Source: CAYNEI01 sp964396185 (GTDB lineage: Archaea; Thermoplasmatota; SW-10-69-26). From it: 48,682 nucleotides of DNA. Both the position numbers and the translations under genes were made by a program. Under the pieces are notes generated by a model. That model saw only the letters and a program-made list of their open reading frames with translations. It was not told the DNA's origin and ran no database searches. The DNA lies in assembly GCA_964396185.1 (NCBI GenBank), contig CAYNEI010000017.1, positions 1 to 48,682 of the forward strand, given 5' to 3'. This document shows, piece by piece, positions 38,407 through 47,054 of this stretch; the first letter of the stretch is position 1; every line of letters starts with the position of its first letter.

Positions 38407-41219
38407 TCCCAAAAATCGCGCGTCCGCGCGTACGTGATCTCGGCCTCCATCAGGTGGCGTAGCAGCTCGTGCTTGTCCCCTGGTTGGCGCGCCAGGATGC
38501 GACCGGCTGTGTCCGGTCCCACGCCCCGGCTGACCAGCGCGAGCAGCGCCCACTCACCGTGGGCTGCGATGAGGCTGGAGGCGGTGTGGAGCCGACGCAG
38601 CTCCTTGCGCTCCTCCGGGTTCAAGCCCTCGCGCTTGGCGAGCTTGAGGGTGTCCTTGCGCCACGGGCGCACCATGGTGACGCTCTCGGCCCCGCACCGC
38701 GGGCACGTCACCGGGAGGTCCACGCGCTTGACCTTCGTCTGGCCCGTCCACTCCTTGCAGTGGAGGCATGAGAGCACGATGGGCTCGTCCCGGAGCCGCT
38801 GCTCCATGGCCCCCAGGATGGCGGCTGTGGCCCGGGCAGGGCTCACAAGCGAGAGGCTCTCCTCGAAGCCCGCCTGGCCCATGGGGGAGAGGCGCTGGTG
38901 GACGAGCTCCACGGAGCCATCCGCGAGTTGGCGGAGGAACGCCTCGGCCTGAGGGACGTCCAGGCGGTCGTGCAACAGCTCGCGCACGGCCTCCTCGTAG
39001 AGCGGCGTGCCCTTGAACCGGTCGAGCAGGCGGCTCACGTTCATGTTCAGCGATGTGGCGCCCTTGTCCAGCACCCCGAACTTGCGCGCCACGTGCACGA
39101 GGTTGAACCGCAGCGCCGGCTGGTTCGAGATGAGCGTGTTGAGCAGCTGGGTGAGTGGTTGGCCCACGACCTCGTCGAGCACACCATGGACCACCTCGGG
39201 GCGCACCCGGCGCGGGAGCTCGAGCATGATCCGGTACGGATCCACGTCCAGAGCCACGCTCTCCCCGAGCCGGGCGGCCAGCAGGCTGGAGAGCACGGTT
39301 CCCAGGGCCTCGTTGGCCTTGTGGCCCAGCGCGCAGTTGAGCACCGCGCTCCCCTTGGAGACCTCCAGGGTCACCACCACGTCGGTGGGAACCACGAGCC
39401 CCTCCTGGGCCTCGATCATGTTAACGAGGGTCTCTGCTGTGGCGCGATCCGTGTCGAAGGTGCTGGCCAGGTGCTCGGCGGCATCCTCCCCTTGGTCCAG
39501 CCAGGCCTGGATGCGGCCTCTGAGCTCCCCGACCTCCTGGGCCACCGCGTAGGGCACCGGGATCTCCTGGCCCACCCAGGAGGGGATGGCCCCAGTGGGA
39601 TCCTTGACCGGAGCCACGAGGATGTCGGGCTTGCGATCCCCGTCATCCTCGTCGACCTCGTCCACCTCCACCACGCGCCACGGCTCCCCGCGCAGGATCA
39701 CGAGCGCCCCTGGCTCCACGTAGTTCAACACGAACGTCTCGTCCAGGGTCCCGATGGCCCGCCGGCTGGAGACGTCTCGCACCAAAAAGGTGGTCTGGTC
39801 CGGGATCATGGAGAGGTTGTCCACGAAGTGGAGGCGTGCTCTGCCTCTGCGCTTGAGCTGCCCCTCTTCTCGGTGGACCAGGTAGGTGGACTCCATGAGC
39901 TCGATCACAGCTTCCGTGGTGGCCTGGTCCAAATTCCAGAAGGGGCGAGCGCGCAGCAGCGTGCCCACGGCCTCGCGCAGGCCCACATCCCCCTCCAGCG
40001 TCATGGCCTCGAGCTGGTTGGCCAGCACGTCCAGGGGGCACTCCGGGATGGGGGCTGTTTCCACGAGCTCGGCCCGGGCCCGGCGCGCGATGACCAGGGC
40101 CTCGGCGACATCGTCCGGGTCCGTGCAGAGGACCACGCCCTTGCTGGTCAGGCCCACCTTGTGCCCGGCCCGCCCGACGCGCTGGAGCAGGCGTGCGACC
40201 TCCCGGGGGCTGTTCACCTGGATGACGAGATCAGCCGATCCGATGTCGATGCCCAGCTCCATGCTGGACGTGCAGATCAGCCCCTGGGTCTCCCCGGATT
40301 TGAAGGCCTCCTCCACGCGCATGCGCTCGTCCTTGTGCAGTGATCCGTGGTGGACATCGATGCCCTCGATGCCCCAGAACCCTAGCCGGGCGGCCAGCAC
40401 CTCGGCCATGCGCCGGGTGTTCACGAAGACCAGCGTGCTCGTGTGCGCCTCCACGAGCTCCACGATGCGGCGCACGAGCCCCGCCTCGCGTGGCCCGCAG
40501 AAGAGCTCCTGGGCGAGCAGCTCGTCCTCCTCGGTGGGCTCGGGTGATTCGACGGCCAGGTCCAAATCCTTGCCCACGGGGACGTGGACGATCTCGGCCT
40601 CGCGCCCTCGACCGGCCAAGAACCCTGCGGTCTCCTCGGGGTTGCCCACGGTGGCTGAGAGGCCGACGCGCTGGAACTCGCCGCTGTAGCGCACGAGCCG
40701 TTCGAGCGCGCAGGCGAGCTGGGCGCCTCGCTCGTTGCCCACGAGCTCGTGGATCTCGTCCACGACGACGAACTGGACCCCCTCGAGGTGCGTGCGGAGA
40801 CGGGAGCCTGTGAAGATGGCTTGCAGGGTCTCGGGCGTGGTGATGAGGAACTCGGGTGGGTTCTTGGACTGGCGGGTGCGCTCGGCACGCGTGGTGTCCC
40901 CGTGGCGTACCCCGATGGTGATGTCCAGGAACGCGCACCAGTCTCTCAGGCGCTCCAGGATGTCCCGGTTCAGGGCTCGAAGCGGCGTGATGTAGAGGGC
41001 CACGAACCCTTCGCGCTGGTCCTCTGGTAGCTCGACGAGCTCGTCGAGGATCGGGAGCACGGCAGCCTCGGTCTTCCCCATGCCCGTGGGTGCGAGAAGC
41101 AAGGTGTGTTTGCCGGCCAGGATGGGTGGCATGGCACCCGCCTGCGCAGGCGTGGGCTCGGTGAAACCGTCGCGCTCCAACAAGGCCTGGACTTTGGGAT
41201 GGAGCCCCTGGAAGGTCAC
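38403..41219 (-). CDS. lhr: Lhr-family ATP-dependent helicase
   Basis: A 938-residue superfamily 2 helicase of the archaeal Lhr group, linked to DNA repair and recombination. Walker A (LAPTGMGKTEA), motif Ia (TPLRALNRD), the DEIH box (VVDEIHELVGNERG), motif III (LSATVGN), motif V (TSSMELGIDIG) and motif VI (QRVGRAGH) are present. The Lhr winged-helix and C-terminal domains follow, with a zinc site (CLHCKEW and CPRCGAE). The GTG at 41219 overlaps the upstream phosphoesterase stop as GTGA; an in-frame extension to 41465 only re-reads that gene. The coupling fits a shared job. Confidence 0.95.
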   Translation of the reverse strand: MTFQGLHPKVQALLERDGFTEPTPAQAGAMPPILAGKHTLLLAPTGMGKTEAAVLPILDELVELPEDQREGFVALYITPLRALNRDILERLRDWCAFLDITIGVRHGDTTRAERTRQSKNPPEFLITTPETLQAIFTGSRLRTHLEGVQFVVVDEIHELVGNERGAQLACALERLVRYSGEFQRVGLSATVGNPEETAGFLAGRGREAEIVHVPVGKDLDLAVESPEPTEEDELLAQELFCGPREAGLVRRIVELVEAHTSTLVFVNTRRMAEVLAARLGFWGIEGIDVHHGSLHKDERMRVEEAFKSGETQGLICTSSMELGIDIGSADLVIQVNSPREVARLLQRVGRAGHKVGLTSKGVVLCTDPDDVAEALVIARRARAELVETAPIPECPLDVLANQLEAMTLEGDVGLREAVGTLLRARPFWNLDQATTEAVIELMESTYLVHREEGQLKRRGRARLHFVDNLSMIPDQTTFLVRDVSSRRAIGTLDETFVLNYVEPGALVILRGEPWRVVEVDEVDEDDGDRKPDILVAPVKDPTGAIPSWVGQEIPVPYAVAQEVGELRGRIQAWLDQGEDAAEHLASTFDTDRATAETLVNMIEAQEGLVVPTDVVVTLEVSKGSAVLNCALGHKANEALGTVLSSLLAARLGESVALDVDPYRIMLELPRRVRPEVVHGVLDEVVGQPLTQLLNTLISNQPALRFNLVHVARKFGVLDKGATSLNMNVSRLLDRFKGTPLYEEAVRELLHDRLDVPQAEAFLRQLADGSVELVHQRLSPMGQAGFEESLSLVSPARATAAILGAMEQRLRDEPIVLSCLHCKEWTGQTKVKRVDLPVTCPRCGAESVTMVRPWRKDTLKLAKREGLNPEERKELRRLHTASSLIAAHGEWALLALVSRGVGPDTAGRILARQPGDKHELLRHLMEAEITYARTRDFWE

Positions 41220-41971
41220 GAGAGCTGGGCCTCCAGGGATGCCAGGGTGCCGAGCTGGAGCCCGTCCAGGGTGTAGACCCGGCCTGCGGGCAGATCGATG
41301 ATCTCGTTGGCAAGCAAGGGGCCAAGCGCGTTCTTGCCCGGCTGGTTGAGCGCGACACCGCCGAGCAGGGGGTTGAAGGCGGGCACGAGCACGGCCTCGC
41401 CTGGAAGCTGGGCCTCCGGGTAGCGCTCCAGCACAGCCTCTGCGAGGGGGGCTCGGATCCAGCATGGCTCGCGGGTGAGATGGCCCAGCTCGTCGCGCAA
41501 GCCCACATGCGGGTGGTTGTGGCAGAGCACGATGGTCCCGCCAGCGAACAGGGCCTCATCCGGCCAGACATGGCCATGGAAGACCCCGACGCCATCCACC
41601 GTGATGCCCCGGATATCGTGGATCTTAAGGAACGGGGCGATCTCGGCCAGGCCACCGTCGTGGTTGCCTGGCACCACCTCCACAGGGGCAGGCATGCGCT
41701 CCAGAGGCGCCAGCGCTCGCTTCTCGTGCGCGTAGGCACCGATGCTGTGCTTGACATCACCCAGGAGCAGGATGCGATCAGCGGCCTCCCGGGCAGCCAA
41801 GCCGGCCAGGTGATCCACGAGCCCCTTGGACTCCTCTAGCCCATGCACGCCCTTGCGGGAGAGCTCGCGCTCGAGGCCGAGGTGGAGGTCCCCGGCCACA
41901 AGCACGGTCTCCGCATCGGTCTCCAGGAGCAGCGCGCGCTCCTCGAAGAGGGGGACGAGCTTGGTCGCCAC
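41216..41971 (-). CDS. Lhr-associated metallophosphoesterase (SbcD-related)
   Basis: A calcineurin-like phosphoesterase of 251 residues, of the archaeal type encoded beside lhr. Metal motifs are VLVAGDLHLGLE, ILLLGDVKHSI, VVPGNHDGG, VFHGHVWPDE and LCHNHPH. It could act as a nuclease or phosphatase with the helicase. The GTG at 41971 is preferred: TTGAAGTGCC at 42000-41991 is about 26 nt upstream, and the protein then begins just before the first strand; the longer frame to 42025 would start before the promoter. Confidence 0.92.
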   Translation of the reverse strand: MATKLVPLFEERALLLETDAETVLVAGDLHLGLERELSRKGVHGLEESKGLVDHLAGLAAREAADRILLLGDVKHSIGAYAHEKRALAPLERMPAPVEVVPGNHDGGLAEIAPFLKIHDIRGITVDGVGVFHGHVWPDEALFAGGTIVLCHNHPHVGLRDELGHLTREPCWIRAPLAEAVLERYPEAQLPGEAVLVPAFNPLLGGVALNQPGKNALGPLLANEIIDLPAGRVYTLDGLQLGTLASLEAQLS

Positions 41972-42073
41972 GGTCCCTTGTAGGTAGCTTGGCACTTCAA
42001 GGGTTGCCGCTTCGGGCCGGTCCACCGGCGCAAGGCGGCCCGCCGGTGATGAGGCGGGGGAGGCGCCGCGGGT

Positions 42074-43015
42074 TCAGCCGTACCAGCCGAGCTTGAAGCC
42101 CCACCCGCCGAGCCCGAAGGCGAAGGCCAGGCCCCAGTAGAACACGAAGTAGGCCCCGCCGGCGAGCAGCGCGATGCCGCTGATCACCCGTGGCCCGTGG
42201 GGTCTGGCTCTCACCCATCGGGTCATGGGGCCGCGCAGGGCCCAGACGAGCACGACGAGGGCGAGCACCATCACGAGGATCATGCCGATCCCGTGGACGA
42301 CCATCACGCCGGCTCCGTAGAAGGGGTTCCCGGAGGTGGCTGCATACGAGAGGAAGTCGCGGAAGACGGGGAAGGGGCGCCCCACGGCGAAGGCACCGAC
42401 CAACAGGCCCATGGCCCCGGCCTTGGTGGATGGCCGCCCGAGCACGGTCCTCGTCTCGGGGGAGAGGCGCGAGAGCAGCGGGTCGAGGAAACCCATCTCG
42501 GCCGCACCCCACGTGACCAGGGCCAAGCCGATGAGCGAGAAGATGGCCCGCGCCTGGGCAAGCCGGACCGCCCGCTCGTTGAGCACCGCGATGCCTTCAG
42601 GACCTAACATGCCGACGAAGAAGCCGTAGGCGGCGCCGACGGCGACGACGCCCGCGGTGAAGATGCCGAGCAGGCGGTACAGGGCCCCCCGGTCCAGCGG
42701 ATCCTCCGTCGAGCAGGCCAGCCCCGGCATCATGGCGAAGACGACGCAGTTGCACGCCGTGAACGTGGCAGCCAGCCCAGCAGCCACCGCGAAGAGGACA
42801 CCGAAGGCGGGCCCCCGTAGGGAGAACTCGTTGCCCAGGGTGGATGTGTCCCCGACGATGGGTTCGGCGAAGACGTCTCGACCGAAGGCGTCGACCACAT
42901 GGTAGTTCCACAGCCCTGCGATGGTGATGCCCAAGGCCAGGGCGAGCGCTGCGTAGGCTACCCGGCGGAGGACCGGATAGGAGTGCTCGAAGCTGGATGA
43001 GCTGGGCGTTGCCAT
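42074..43015 (-). CDS. CcdA/DsbD-like multi-helix membrane protein
   Basis: A 313-residue protein with about seven to eight hydrophobic helices. The segment LAATFTACNCVVFAMMPGLAC resembles the first Cys-bearing helix of CcdA/DsbD electron-carrier proteins (usually F-x-P-C-x-x-P), and GLLVGAFAVGRPFPVFRDF resembles its second half, but the second conserved Cys is not evident there. It may move reducing power or handle thiols across the membrane, or belong to a non-redox relative. A strong TATA (CTTTTAAAAT at 43053-43044) is 34 nt before the ATG. Confidence 0.6.
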   Translation of the reverse strand: MATPSSSSFEHSYPVLRRVAYAALALALGITIAGLWNYHVVDAFGRDVFAEPIVGDTSTLGNEFSLRGPAFGVLFAVAAGLAATFTACNCVVFAMMPGLACSTEDPLDRGALYRLLGIFTAGVVAVGAAYGFFVGMLGPEGIAVLNERAVRLAQARAIFSLIGLALVTWGAAEMGFLDPLLSRLSPETRTVLGRPSTKAGAMGLLVGAFAVGRPFPVFRDFLSYAATSGNPFYGAGVMVVHGIGMILVMVLALVVLVWALRGPMTRWVRARPHGPRVISGIALLAGGAYFVFYWGLAFAFGLGGWGFKLGWYG

Positions 43016-43043
43016 GGCCTCGTATCTGAACGCGGTCCGGGGG

Positions 43044-43053
43044 ATTTTAAAAG
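43044..43053 (-). promoter_or_regulatory. TATA box of the CcdA-like gene
   Basis: CTTTTAAAAT on the minus strand is centred about 34 nt before the ATG at 43015, leaving a leader of about 8 nt. Confidence 0.65.
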
Positions 43054-43105
43054 TGTGCTCGTCACCGCGGGCGACGAGCTCCCGGCATGTCCTCCCAGCG
43101 AGCGC

Positions 43106-44584
43106 TTATCCCAGGTGGTTCCGAAGCACCTTCGGGATCGCTTCGAGCACGTCGGTGGCGATCATGCCATAGCTGTTCTCCTCGGTGGCCAGCTCGCCCG
43201 CCTTGCCGCTGATGTAGGCGCCGAGCCGGGCGGCATCGAACCCGGAGAGGCCCTTGGCCTGCAGAGCAGCTACGATGCCGGTGAGGATGTCGCCGGTGCC
43301 GCCGTGGCTCATGGCCGGCGTTCCCGTGGCGTTGCGTTTGGCTCGCTCCCCGTCCGCGATGACGTCCACGGGCCCCTTGAGCAGCATGGTGGATCCGAGC
43401 TCACGGGCGGCGTCCTGTGCGATCTTCACGCGGCCCTCCACGTCGTTCGCGTCGGGAGGCGCGCGCCCGGTGAGCAGCCGGAACTCGTGGGCATGCGGGG
43501 TGAGCACCGTGTCACGGCCAAGGTCGAGCTCGCTCTCGGCCATGGCCCACAGCGCGTCAGCATCCAGCGTCATCGGCACGCCTAGCTCGCTCACGCGCTC
43601 GACGGCGATGGGCACGCTCTCGCGCACCGGGTCCATCTTGCCCAGCCCAGGCCCGATCACCACGGCATCGGCAGCACCGAGCCACTTGTTGAGGGTCACC
43701 CGGTTCTTCGGGTTGTCCAGATCCAGATGCTCACCCTCCATGGGCCTGGCAACCATGTTGGGGGAGAAGCTGGCCACCGTGTGCCAGATGGGCTCTGGGA
43801 CGAGCGCGAAGGCGAGATCAGCACCGGCTCGCATGGCTGCCATGGCGGCCAGAGCGGGCGCGCCGGCATACGGGCCACCGCCGATGATGAGCACGAAGCC
43901 GCCCTGCCCTTTGTGCTGGGTCTGGCTTGCTCGGGGGTAGAGGGAGAACTCGCCGGGCCCCGTGTGGGTCCACGCGCGCTCCGGGATCCCGATGTCCACC
44001 ACGACGAGCTCGCCCGGGTGAGCAGTCTCGGGGAGCTGTTTGGGTGCATGCAGGGCCACGGTCACATCAGCCTCGATGGCACGGGGGGTCCCAGCTCCCG
44101 TGGGGGCATCGATGCTGACAACGAAGCCGGAGGAGGCGCGCACGGCATCGACCAAACGGGCCACCTCTCCCCGGGGCTCGCCCTGGATGCCGGCCCCGAG
44201 CAACCCATCCACCAGGCATGCCGCGTCGTCCACGATGGTTCGTAGGGCCCCATCGTCCAAGTCATCGCTGGACCGCACGGCCACCTCGCTTGGAAGCGCC
44301 TCCAACGCCTCACGCGCCAACGAAGAGCTGACCCCGTGGCCGGCCAAGAGCACGCTGACCTCCCGGTGCTCGACGAGATGACCGGCGGCCACGAGCCCAT
44401 CGCCACCGTTGTTACCAGGGCCACAGAGCACCAGCACGGGCCCCTCTGGGGCGTGCTCCAGCACGGCCTCGGCCACGCCCTGGCCCGCTGCGGCCATGAG
44501 GGTGGAGACCTCCACGCCCAGGGCCTCGGCGTTGGCGTCCAGGACCGCGACCTCGCTGAACGGGATGGGCTCGGATGGGTTCAC
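43106..44584 (-). CDS. nnr: Bifunctional NAD(P)H-hydrate epimerase/dehydratase
   Basis: A metabolite-repair enzyme that converts damaged NAD(P)H hydrates back to NAD(P)H. The N-terminal ~205 residues are the YjeF-N epimerase (VLVLCGPGNNGGDGLVAAGH, LVDGLLGAGIQGEPRG, SIDAPTG). The C-terminal ~285 are the YjeF-C ADP/ATP-dependent dehydratase of the ribokinase fold (VLIIGGGPYAGAPALAAMAA, VIGPGLGK, TLDADAL, TPHAHEFRLLTG, and the catalytic NATGTPAMSHGGTGDILTG). The start is GTG at 44584. It is divergent from nac and shares an A/T-rich promoter region with it. Full length for the family. Confidence 0.96.
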   Translation of the reverse strand: MNPSEPIPFSEVAVLDANAEALGVEVSTLMAAAGQGVAEAVLEHAPEGPVLVLCGPGNNGGDGLVAAGHLVEHREVSVLLAGHGVSSSLAREALEALPSEVAVRSSDDLDDGALRTIVDDAACLVDGLLGAGIQGEPRGEVARLVDAVRASSGFVVSIDAPTGAGTPRAIEADVTVALHAPKQLPETAHPGELVVVDIGIPERAWTHTGPGEFSLYPRASQTQHKGQGGFVLIIGGGPYAGAPALAAMAAMRAGADLAFALVPEPIWHTVASFSPNMVARPMEGEHLDLDNPKNRVTLNKWLGAADAVVIGPGLGKMDPVRESVPIAVERVSELGVPMTLDADALWAMAESELDLGRDTVLTPHAHEFRLLTGRAPPDANDVEGRVKIAQDAARELGSTMLLKGPVDVIADGERAKRNATGTPAMSHGGTGDILTGIVAALQAKGLSGFDAARLGAYISGKAGELATEENSYGMIATDVLEAIPKVLRNHLG

Positions 44585-44617
44585 GTAGAGGCCTCGGGCT
44601 GTGTAGCCCGGCGAACC

Positions 44618-44625
44618 GTTTTAAG
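44618..44625. promoter_or_regulatory. Shared A/T box between nnr and nac
   Basis: GTTTTAAG is centred 28 nt before the nac ATG (44650). Read on the other strand as CTTAAAAC it is about 38 nt before the nnr GTG. No other A/T patch exists in the 65-bp divergent gap, so both genes probably depend on it. Confidence 0.5.
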
Positions 44626-44649
44626 TTGGCCGTTCGTAGGGCCGCCTTG

Positions 44650-45042
44650 ATGATGCCAGGTGGCCGTGGAGGGTTCAACCCCAAGCAGCTCTCCAAGATG
44701 ATGAAGCAGTTCGGGATCGACGTCGAAGAGATCGACGATGTCGAGAAGGTCGTGGTCCACACCGCCTCCAAGGACATCGTGATCGAGAACGCTGATGTCT
44801 CCATCATGAACGCCCAGGGGATGAAGACCTGGCAGATCACGGGGGATGCCCGCGAGGTCGCCAAGGGCGCGGCCGACGAGCCTGCAGCGCCCGCTGAACC
44901 TGCCGAGCCCGAGGAGCCAGAGGAAGAGGACATCGAGCTCGTCATGGAGCAAGCCGGTGTTGACCGCGAGGCAGCCATCGGGGCCCTGGAGGCTGCCGGC
45001 GGCGAGCCAGCTCAGGCCATCATGGATCTGACCGAGGCGTGA
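44650..45042 (+). CDS. nac: Nascent polypeptide-associated complex protein
   Basis: The archaeal homodimeric NAC chaperone that binds nascent chains at the ribosome exit. The 130 residues contain a basic N-terminus (GGRGGFNPKQLSKMMKQFGI), the NAC barrel (VEKVVVHTASKDIVIENADV, MKTWQITGDAREV), an acidic Ala/Pro/Glu linker, and a C-terminal UBA domain (IELVMEQAGVDREAAIGALE). The ATG at 44650 (or 44653) is about 28 nt after GTTTTAAG, so the mRNA is leaderless. Confidence 0.95.
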   Translation: MMPGGRGGFNPKQLSKMMKQFGIDVEEIDDVEKVVVHTASKDIVIENADVSIMNAQGMKTWQITGDAREVAKGAADEPAAPAEPAEPEEPEEEDIELVMEQAGVDREAAIGALEAAGGEPAQAIMDLTEA

Positions 45043-45091
45043 GGGAACGTCGGGGCCAGGGATCCCCGGCCGGAGGTCTGGAACCGCAGCT

Positions 45092-45427
45092 TCAAGGCTC
45101 CAGCGGGCGGTCCCAGGCGATCTTGACCGACACCGGGGCACTGGATGCTTCGTCCTGTTCCAGGCGTTCCTGCACCTCCTCCCATAACCGGTGCATGCGG
45201 CTCCCAGCCTTCGGGGAGAGCGGCGGGATCGGCCGGAGGTGAACCTCCACGCGATTTTCCTGCACGCTGAGCCCGTCCACGAGGCCAGCCTCCACGAGGT
45301 TGCCCCCAGCCTCCTCGACGGGGATCTTCGAGAGGGTGTCTAGGAGATGGGCCTCAAGCTCGGTCTCAGCGGGGGGCCGAGCGACGGCGCGCTCGACGGA
45401 GCTTCGACGGGTCGCTTCGAATGTCAT
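45092..45427 (-). CDS. DUF59 (MIP18/SufT-like) protein
   Basis: A 111-residue protein whose centre follows the DUF59 pattern of iron-sulfur cluster assembly factors: LLDTLSKIPVEEAGGNLVEA, then GLVDGLSVQENRVEVHLRPI. Two typical elements are changed: the D-P-E turn reads V-E-E, and no Cys follows the strand (PPLSPKAG where T-x-x-x-C-P is common). It may therefore be a non-catalytic variant. The ATG at 45427 is 27 nt after the minus-strand TTCCTTTATG, so the much longer upstream frame is ignored. Confidence 0.65.
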   Translation of the reverse strand: MTFEATRRSSVERAVARPPAETELEAHLLDTLSKIPVEEAGGNLVEAGLVDGLSVQENRVEVHLRPIPPLSPKAGSRMHRLWEEVQERLEQDEASSAPVSVKIAWDRPLEP

Positions 45428-45497
45428 GTGTTGACATGGATGTCCACCTGCATAAAGGAACGGTCTGCTCTCGCTTGCGTTGGAGCCGGTTGGTGGC

Positions 45498-46127
45498 TTA
45501 GCCCAACCCCGAGCGACCGAGCACCAGCCGGAAGAGATCCCGCCTGCTGGCATACCCCAAGGTTCCCCCCTGCTCGTCCTCGACCCGCACCAGCCAGTGG
45601 GAGGCCAACAGCGCTGCAACTTTGGCGAATGGATCGCCTGGCCCCACCACATCCAAGGGCTCGATGCGCAGCTCCCCGACTCGCCGCATCAGCGCAGCTT
45701 GGGGCTCTGCGTCCACCAGCGCCTCGCACAACGCCACCTCGGTGAGCACGCCCACCGGGTCTCCGCTGGCATCCCGCACCGGGAGCTGACCCGTCTGGTG
45801 GGCCACCATCCCCTCGATGGCGTGGTCGAGCCGGTCGGCCATGGAGAGCTCGAGCAGAGGCCCTCGCTGAGCGATGCGCTCCACCAGGAACCGGTGCGGC
45901 TGGGAGCCGGCCAGGCGCAGCGCGAGCACGTGGGCGTAGCGCCGGATGCGCTCGTAGGCCATGGAGCCCTTCCCGCGCTCGAAGCGCGAGAGCTGGGCGG
46001 GGTCCACACCCAGCAGATCGGCCATCTCGCGCTGGCTCATGAGATCACGCCGGACCCGCGCCATCTCCATGGGGGACGGGAGATCGAGGCTCGAGTCCAC
46101 GTCCCCAAGCCCCCGGGATTGATTCAT
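45498..46127 (-). CDS. XRE-type HTH / CBS-domain regulator
   Basis: A 209-residue archaeal regulator with a helix-turn-helix at about 18-60 (ARVRRDLMSQREMADLLGVD followed by PAQLSRFERGKGS) and a CBS-domain pair at about 75-205 (LPVRDASGDPVGVLTEVALC; VRVEDEQGGTLGYASRRDLF). CBS pairs usually bind adenosine nucleotides, so it may tie transcription to energy or cofactor state. The ATG at 46127 is chosen from the CTTAAG box 28 nt upstream (46139 is possible). It is divergent from the DUF4395-thioredoxin operon and shares that box, making it a candidate regulator of both. Confidence 0.85.
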   Translation of the reverse strand: MNQSRGLGDVDSSLDLPSPMEMARVRRDLMSQREMADLLGVDPAQLSRFERGKGSMAYERIRRYAHVLALRLAGSQPHRFLVERIAQRGPLLELSMADRLDHAIEGMVAHQTGQLPVRDASGDPVGVLTEVALCEALVDAEPQAALMRRVGELRIEPLDVVGPGDPFAKVAALLASHWLVRVEDEQGGTLGYASRRDLFRLVLGRSGLG

Positions 46128-46152
46128 AGTCAATTGCATTGATGAAATTGTT

Positions 46153-46158
46153 CTTAAG
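46153..46158. promoter_or_regulatory. Palindromic CTTAAG shared by two divergent promoters
   Basis: CTTAAG lies about 24.5 nt from the ATG of the plus-strand operon (46180) and about 28.5 nt from the minus-strand regulator start (46127). It sits in a 45-bp A/T-rich island with possible operator half-sites (TTGA...TCAA near 46119-46135). Confidence 0.55.
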
Positions 46159-46179
46159 GATGGGGGGTCTCGGACGCCT

Positions 46180-46617
46180 ATGATCGATCCTCGCGGCCCC
46201 CGCTTCGGACAAGCCCTCACCGGCACCCTTGCCCTGTCAGCCTACGTGCTCGACGAGCCCTGGATCGTGGCCGGCCTGGCCCTGGTGCTGGCTGGCGGTG
46301 CCATCGGTGGCCCACGGCTCAACCTGTGGGGCCTACTCTACCGCCTCCTCATCGCCCGCCATCTGGACCCGCCCAGCGAGCTCGAGCACCCCGCCCCACC
46401 CCGCTTCGCCATGACCCTGGGCTTCCTGTTCCTCACCGCCTCGGCCCTGATCTTGCTCGTCCTCCCAGGTCTTGTGGAGGCCTGGATCGGCTGGGTCCTG
46501 GCGCTGGCCGTCTTGGGGCTGGCGCTGCTGGCGGCCGCCACGAGCGTGTGCGTCGGCTGTGAGATCTACGTGCGCATCCAACGCCTTCGAGCACCCAGCA
46601 AGGGGAGGCCCACATGA
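46180..46617 (+). CDS. DUF4395 family membrane protein
   Basis: A 145-residue protein starting MIDPRGPRFGQALTGTLALS, as DUF4395 proteins do (I-D-x-x-G-x-R-F/V-x-A), with four hydrophobic segments, a basic loop (LLYRLLIARHLDPPSELEHP) and a late VCVGCEIYVR. DUF4395 is typical of bacteria, where it often neighbours thioredoxin-like genes, as here. The two Cys (C-x-x-C at about 126-129) near the last helix could exchange electrons with the thioredoxin. Its stop overlaps the next ATG (ATGA). First gene of a three-gene operon. Confidence 0.78.
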   Translation: MIDPRGPRFGQALTGTLALSAYVLDEPWIVAGLALVLAGGAIGGPRLNLWGLLYRLLIARHLDPPSELEHPAPPRFAMTLGFLFLTASALILLVLPGLVEAWIGWVLALAVLGLALLAAATSVCVGCEIYVRIQRLRAPSKGRPT

Positions 46618-47054
46618 CCATACGGCTTCTGCTCAGCCTTGGGGTGCTCACCACGAGCCTCACCGCGGCGTGGCTCTTGGGCAAGGGACTGGCCAACCGG
46701 CCGGGTCCAGCCCGGCCCGGCCAGGGGATCGCCCCCGAGCTGCTCCCGGAGGCTGCGCGCCACCGCTGGGCCGTGCTCGGCTTCACCTCCGCGCTATGCG
46801 GGGCCTGCCAACGCACCCCGGCCATCGCGAACACGGCCTTCCCCCACCCCGACGACCCGCCTTTCGTGGAGATCGACGTGAGCGAACACCCCCAGCTGAC
46901 CAAGGCCTTGGACGTGCGCTCCACGCCAACCGTGGTCCTGCTCGACCCCAGCGGGACCGTGGCCTTCGCCCACGCGGGCAACCCCGAGCCGGACGATCTC
47001 TCCCAGGCCATTGCCCGCAGCCCCCGCGCGGATCCAGGGGGTGCGACCGCATGA
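46614..47054 (+). CDS. Membrane-anchored thioredoxin-like protein
   Basis: A 146-residue protein with an N-terminal helix (LLLSLGVLTTSLTAAWLLG) and a thioredoxin fold. The active site is SALCGACQRT (C-G-A-C), and the cis-Pro is in DVRSTPTVVLLDPSG. The catalytic domain should face outside, as in TlpA/ResA-type proteins. It sits between DUF4395 and a two-helix exoplasmic protein, overlapping both by 4 nt (ATGA). The operon looks like a small trans-membrane thiol-redox unit. Confidence 0.88.
   Translation: MTIRLLLSLGVLTTSLTAAWLLGKGLANRPGPARPGQGIAPELLPEAARHRWAVLGFTSALCGACQRTPAIANTAFPHPDDPPFVEIDVSEHPQLTKALDVRSTPTVVLLDPSGTVAFAHAGNPEPDDLSQAIARSPRADPGGATA

Noticed and set aside
38898..40343. 481-codon plus-strand frame
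   Set aside because: It is antisense to lhr, which has all helicase motifs.
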